Shown here: positions 6,960 through 9,326 of the stretch, piece by piece | Layout: every line of letters starts with the position of its first letter | Numbering within the stretch: the first letter of the stretch is position 1 | Assembly: GCA_041744735.1 (NCBI GenBank) | Contig: JBGTKH010000540.1 | Coordinates: forward strand, 1-9,326 | DNA length: 9,326 nt | Direction of reading: 5' to 3' | Source: JBGTKH01 sp041744735 | GTDB taxonomy: Bacteria > Planctomycetota > Planctomycetia > Pirellulales > Pirellulaceae | Notes under the pieces: generated by a model | The model's database searches: none | Seen by the model: the letters and a program-made list of their open reading frames with translations, nothing else | Told to the model about the DNA's origin: nothing | Translations under genes and position numbers: made by a program

Positions 6960-7340
6960 CTAGTTTGCGTTGGTTTCGATGAGCGCGGACTCGACCGCGG
7001 CTACGAGTGTCTTGCCCTGGTATGGCTTGGTTAGAAAAAATCTCGCTCCGCCATCCAGGGCTGCCTGCTGATCGACCAAGCTGGCCGACAGCATGACGAT
7101 CGGAATGTCCTTTGTTGTCTCGCAGCTATGCAACATGGCCAGTGCGGCCATCCCGTCCATGCGCGGCATGCGCACGTCGAGCACAATGGCGTCGGGGCGC
7201 TCGTCTAAGGCAGCCTCAATTCCCTGCTGGCCGTCAAAGGCGGTAATCGTATCGTATCCGGCAGCGCGTAATCGAAGACTCGCTCCAAGAATGATGTCTC
7301 GATCGTCATCGACAAGCAGCACTTTCTGCGTGGCGGTCAT
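6960..7340 (-). CDS. Stand-alone receiver-domain response regulator (CheY-like)
   Basis: The protein is 126 residues, exactly one receiver domain. It starts MTATQKVLLVDDDRD, giving the acidic pair D11-D12. The phosphoacceptor is D55 in AIVLDVRMPRMDG, the switch residue is Ser (S85 in PIVMLSAS) and the conserved Lys is K105 in FLTKPY. All key residues for phosphorylation are present. There is no output domain, so it likely acts as a phosphorelay shuttle or by binding a partner. The ATG at 7340 is preceded by an AAGGGGG Shine-Dalgarno with a 5-base gap. It starts inside the 3' end of the kinase gene (35-base overlap, different frame), which suggests coupled translation and a kinase-receiver partnership. 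Confidence 0.92.
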   Translation of the reverse strand: MTATQKVLLVDDDRDIILGASLRLRAAGYDTITAFDGQQGIEAALDERPDAIVLDVRMPRMDGMAALAMLHSCETTKDIPIVMLSASLVDQQAALDGGARFFLTKPYQGKTLVAAVESALIETNAN

Positions 7341-8922
7341 GTTTGCCCCCTTGAATTCGTGGACTGTGGACTGACGCTGAAGATTCCATGAGTTCCGTTA
7401 CCCGGCCGAGGATTTCGCTGCTCTGTTCAGCCACGCACAACGTGCCTTTCTCCAGCAGTTCGATTTTTGGTAACGGCCCGTGCGGGCGATTGCGGTTCGT
7501 TTCGATACGTGCTTCTACGAGGCGACCGACGAACTTATGCAATTCCGACTGTTCGACCGCGACGACGAACAACCACGAGTGCCGGTCTCGCCGAAAGAGC
7601 AAATCGTGGCGTCGCAGATTGCAATTCAAAAACGCATTCACGTCGTCGGCCAGCGTCCCTTCCGTGCACGGATCGATCTCGGCCAGGAATAGCGCGATGA
7701 CAGCGTCGCCGTTGCGATGAGCTGTGCGGCGTTTCAGGTATCGCCGCATCACGACGCTTGGATCCGCCAAAGGGACTGAAAACGAAAATGTGCTCCCCTT
7801 GCCCCGAATACTATCCACCTTGATTTCACCAAAATTCAAAGCTACCAATTCCTTGGCAATATTCAAACCCAATCCGAATCCTCGTGTGCTGCGCCGCGTG
7901 TCCGACCCGAGTTGTTTGAAACGCTTGAAGACCTTGAGCAAGTGTCGCTGGTCTATCCCCGGGCCATTGTCGGTGACGCCGATGATCACGTCCGGCGACT
8001 CCGCAGACTCCTTGGCCCAAAGCCGCACCGACCCGGGCTCGCCGCAGAATTTAATCGCGTTGACCGCCAGATTCACGATCACACGCCCAATCTTATCCGG
8101 GTCGCAGAAGACGTTCGGCAACTCGTCGTCGATGTCCATTTCAAACGCGGCGCCGCGCATGGCCGCCTTGCGTTCCAAACTCGAATAAACATACCGCACA
8201 ATGTCGGCGACTCGACATGACTTGCGCCACACGCCCAGAAGGCCCGCTTCCAAGCGGCTCACGTCCAGCATGTCGTCGACCATGTTGTTCAAGTCATCGG
8301 CGCGATCGCCGACAGTGTCTAACATGCGGCATTGCTCCGCGTTGAGCGGGCCGACAAGGCCGTCGCGCAACAACGATGCGTACTCTTTGATGACCGTCAG
8401 CGGCGTGCGAAACTCGTGCGACACGTGATCGACGAAGCGGTGCGCCGTGCGATACATCTTGGCCAGCCGCCGGTTCTTCTTCGCCAACAGACGCTCGTTG
8501 GCCTCGACCTGTGCCAAGAGGGCTCGCATGTCCGCATTTTGCTGCCGCTGCATGGCGTATCGAATCGATCGTTCCAACATGTCTGGCGTCACACGGCCCT
8601 TAACCAGATAGTCCTGCGCACCTTGATCCAGCGACGCCAGGGCCGTCTCATCACTCGCCAGTGCTGTAAGCACCACGATCGGTACATTCGGCACTTGCCG
8701 CCTAATCATGGCCACTGTCTGTAGCCCATCGCTGTCGGGCAACATCAAGTCGGCCACTATTACGCCAAACCGTTGCTGGCATAAACAGGCCAGCGCATCG
8801 CTTAATTGGCCCGCACATCGAACGTCGAATGGCGTTATCGCTTTGGCTAATGCTGACAGTATTAACTTGGTGTCTAGCGGGTTGTCCTCAATCAACAGCA
8901 CTTTCACAGCGTTAGATGTCAT
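7306..8922 (-). CDS. Receiver-histidine kinase with C-terminal degenerate GGDEF-like region
   Basis: The 538-residue protein is soluble; no membrane segment is seen. An N-terminal receiver (residues 6-125) has VLLIEDN, phosphoacceptor D58 in VIVADLMLP, T86 and K108. A predicted coiled-coil linker (about 125-160) leads to a HisKA domain with the phosphorylated H169 in VSHEFRTPL. The HATPase domain shows the N box (NLAVNAIKF, N288), G1 (DNGPGID, D318), F box (FKRFKQ), G2 (GFGLGLNIAKEL) and GKGSTFSFSVP, so kinase activity is expected. Residues about 395-500 resemble a GGDEF fold without its catalytic motif. The ATG at 8922 has GAGGGG just upstream; an in-frame GTG at 8958 would add 12 residues that cover this site. 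The protein probably takes a signal through its own receiver or a partner and phosphorylates the downstream receivers. The tail overlaps the next gene. Confidence 0.92.
   Translation of the reverse strand: MTSNAVKVLLIEDNPLDTKLILSALAKAITPFDVRCAGQLSDALACLCQQRFGVIVADLMLPDSDGLQTVAMIRRQVPNVPIVVLTALASDETALASLDQGAQDYLVKGRVTPDMLERSIRYAMQRQQNADMRALLAQVEANERLLAKKNRRLAKMYRTAHRFVDHVSHEFRTPLTVIKEYASLLRDGLVGPLNAEQCRMLDTVGDRADDLNNMVDDMLDVSRLEAGLLGVWRKSCRVADIVRYVYSSLERKAAMRGAAFEMDIDDELPNVFCDPDKIGRVIVNLAVNAIKFCGEPGSVRLWAKESAESPDVIIGVTDNGPGIDQRHLLKVFKRFKQLGSDTRRSTRGFGLGLNIAKELVALNFGEIKVDSIRGKGSTFSFSVPLADPSVVMRRYLKRRTAHRNGDAVIALFLAEIDPCTEGTLADDVNAFLNCNLRRHDLLFRRDRHSWLFVVAVEQSELHKFVGRLVEARIETNRNRPHGPLPKIELLEKGTLCVAEQSSEILGRVTELMESSASVHSPRIQGGKHDRHAESAACR
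7346..7352 (-). promoter_or_regulatory. Ribosome binding site of the single-receiver gene
   Basis: On the minus strand AAGGGGG lies five bases before the ATG at 7340, within the kinase coding region. It shows that the receiver is translated from its own site despite the gene overlap. Confidence 0.6.
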
Positions 8923-8925
8923 TTG

Positions 8926-8931
8926 CCCCTC
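8926..8931 (-). promoter_or_regulatory. Ribosome binding site of the receiver-kinase gene
   Basis: On the minus strand GAGGGG lies three bases before the ATG at 8922. This favours that ATG over the upstream GTG at 8958, although the gap is short. Confidence 0.5.
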
Positions 8932-9180
8932 GCGAGAAGAAAAGTGTGCGGCAACCACCGCGTCCAGGCAGGAGTCGAAACCTCACGCCCGCCAACTAGA
9001 TTTACGTCGTGAAGAAAATACGTCCATACGGCAGTCCCTATGGCTAGTAAGGGAAATCTTTAGATGACGCATTTCGTGGCGGAATTGCTCTCAGCAGCAC
9101 AACTTGTCAGGTGTGCCATCCGTCCGTCAGCGGCCCGACCCAAAGAGCTGCTTAATCCACTGGCAGTAGATGATGGTACA

Positions 9181-9202
9181 TCCACAATGGGGTTTTTGTG
9201 GA
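9181..9202. repeat. Inverted repeat TCCACAA/TTGTGGA upstream of the receiver gene
   Basis: TCCACAA (9181-9187) is exactly complementary to TTGTGGA (9196-9202), with an 8-base loop. It ends 71 bases before the receiver start at 9274. It could be an operator or a short leader hairpin; it is not followed by a T-run as a terminator would be. Confidence 0.35.
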
Positions 9203-9261
9203 GTTGGCGGTAGGCAACGTCGATATGAACAATAGTAGCTAGGTAGCGATGTCGCCATCTC

Positions 9262-9266
9262 AGGGG
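9262..9266 (+). promoter_or_regulatory. Ribosome binding site (AGGGG) of the truncated receiver gene
   Basis: AGGGG lies seven bases before the ATG at 9274. It supports that start over the ATG at 9280 and supports the plus-strand reading of this end. Confidence 0.55.
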
Positions 9267-9273
9267 CAGTAAA

Positions 9274-9326
9274 ATGGAGATGCGACCAACGGTGGTCCTC
9301 GTCGACGACGACAAGGATGCGAGGGA
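9274..9326 (+). CDS. Start of a receiver-domain response regulator, truncated by window edge
   Basis: The last 53 bases encode MEMRPTVVLVDDDKDAR in one open frame that leaves the window. This is the typical opening of a receiver domain: a beta-1 strand (TVVLV) followed by the acidic cluster DDD that binds Mg2+. An AGGGG Shine-Dalgarno lies at 9262-9266, seven bases before the ATG at 9274; an internal ATG at 9280 is less well placed. The gene is divergent from the receiver-kinase operon, and its output domain, if any, lies beyond the window. It may be the transcriptional or catalytic output of that phosphorelay, but this is inference. The call rests on a short fragment. Confidence 0.72.
   Translation, partial: MEMRPTVVLVDDDKDAR

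Larger units (their letters stand above)
8923..9273. promoter_or_regulatory. Divergent intergenic region between the receiver-kinase operon and a receiver gene
   Basis: These 351 bases separate two divergent signalling genes and should contain both promoters. No confident -35/-10 pair was found on either strand. Visible structure includes a short hairpin at 9181-9202, two direct TACGTC copies (9003-9008 and 9019-9024, 16 bases apart) and a weak CCATA/TATGG inverted pair (9024-9028 with 9039-9043). No RNA gene is recognised. Confidence 0.5.

Noticed and set aside
9060..9314. 84-codon minus-strand reading frame in the spacer at the right end
   Set aside because: It has no recognisable domain, is rich in Ser/Arg of random type, and runs antisense through the Shine-Dalgarno site and start of the better supported plus-strand receiver gene.

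Overview
The window looks like a moderately GC-rich piece of a planctomycete chromosome, most likely of the Pirellulales type. The main evidence is a DUF1559 pseudopilin-like protein with a prepilin N-terminus and an exact H-X9-DG C-terminal motif, followed by a small carboxypeptidase-regulatory-like protein. Two membrane proteins with an N-terminal NPYxxP motif, weak or absent Shine-Dalgarno sequences before several genes, and receiver-rich signalling genes agree with this. The assignment is inferred from gene content only.

Left part, plus strand (1-2546): the C-terminal part of a class V aminotransferase-fold PLP enzyme cut by the window edge, two small NPYxxP membrane proteins of unknown function, and coaD (phosphopantetheine adenylyltransferase, coenzyme A synthesis). 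coaD overlaps the stop codon of the second membrane gene by four bases (ATGA). The four genes read as a compact same-strand run.

Middle, minus strand (2601-4103): the DUF1559 gene and then the carboxypeptidase-regulatory-like gene, separated by a short purine-rich, low-complexity spacer. The 54 bases between coaD and this pair (convergent) show no convincing terminator hairpin. A 200-base divergent spacer (4104-4303) then separates the pair from aspS. It holds a perfect 14-bp palindrome and a nested inverted-repeat structure.

aspS, plus strand (4304-6082): a full-length bacterial-type aspartyl-tRNA synthetase with a TTG start. It carries His31 and Gly83, the pair linked to non-discriminating AspRS, so it probably also charges tRNA-Asn and would work with an amidotransferase (GatCAB). 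Its 3' end overlaps the convergent signalling operon by 19 bases.

Right part, mostly minus strand (6064-8922): a phosphorelay-type operon transcribed from right to left. It encodes a receiver-histidine kinase with a C-terminal region resembling a degenerate GGDEF domain, a stand-alone receiver, and a protein made of two receiver domains with no output domain. No DNA-binding, HPt or catalytic output domain is seen in the window. Across a 351-base divergent spacer, a further receiver gene starts on the plus strand at 9274 and runs off the window end. In total at least five receiver domains cluster around one kinase.
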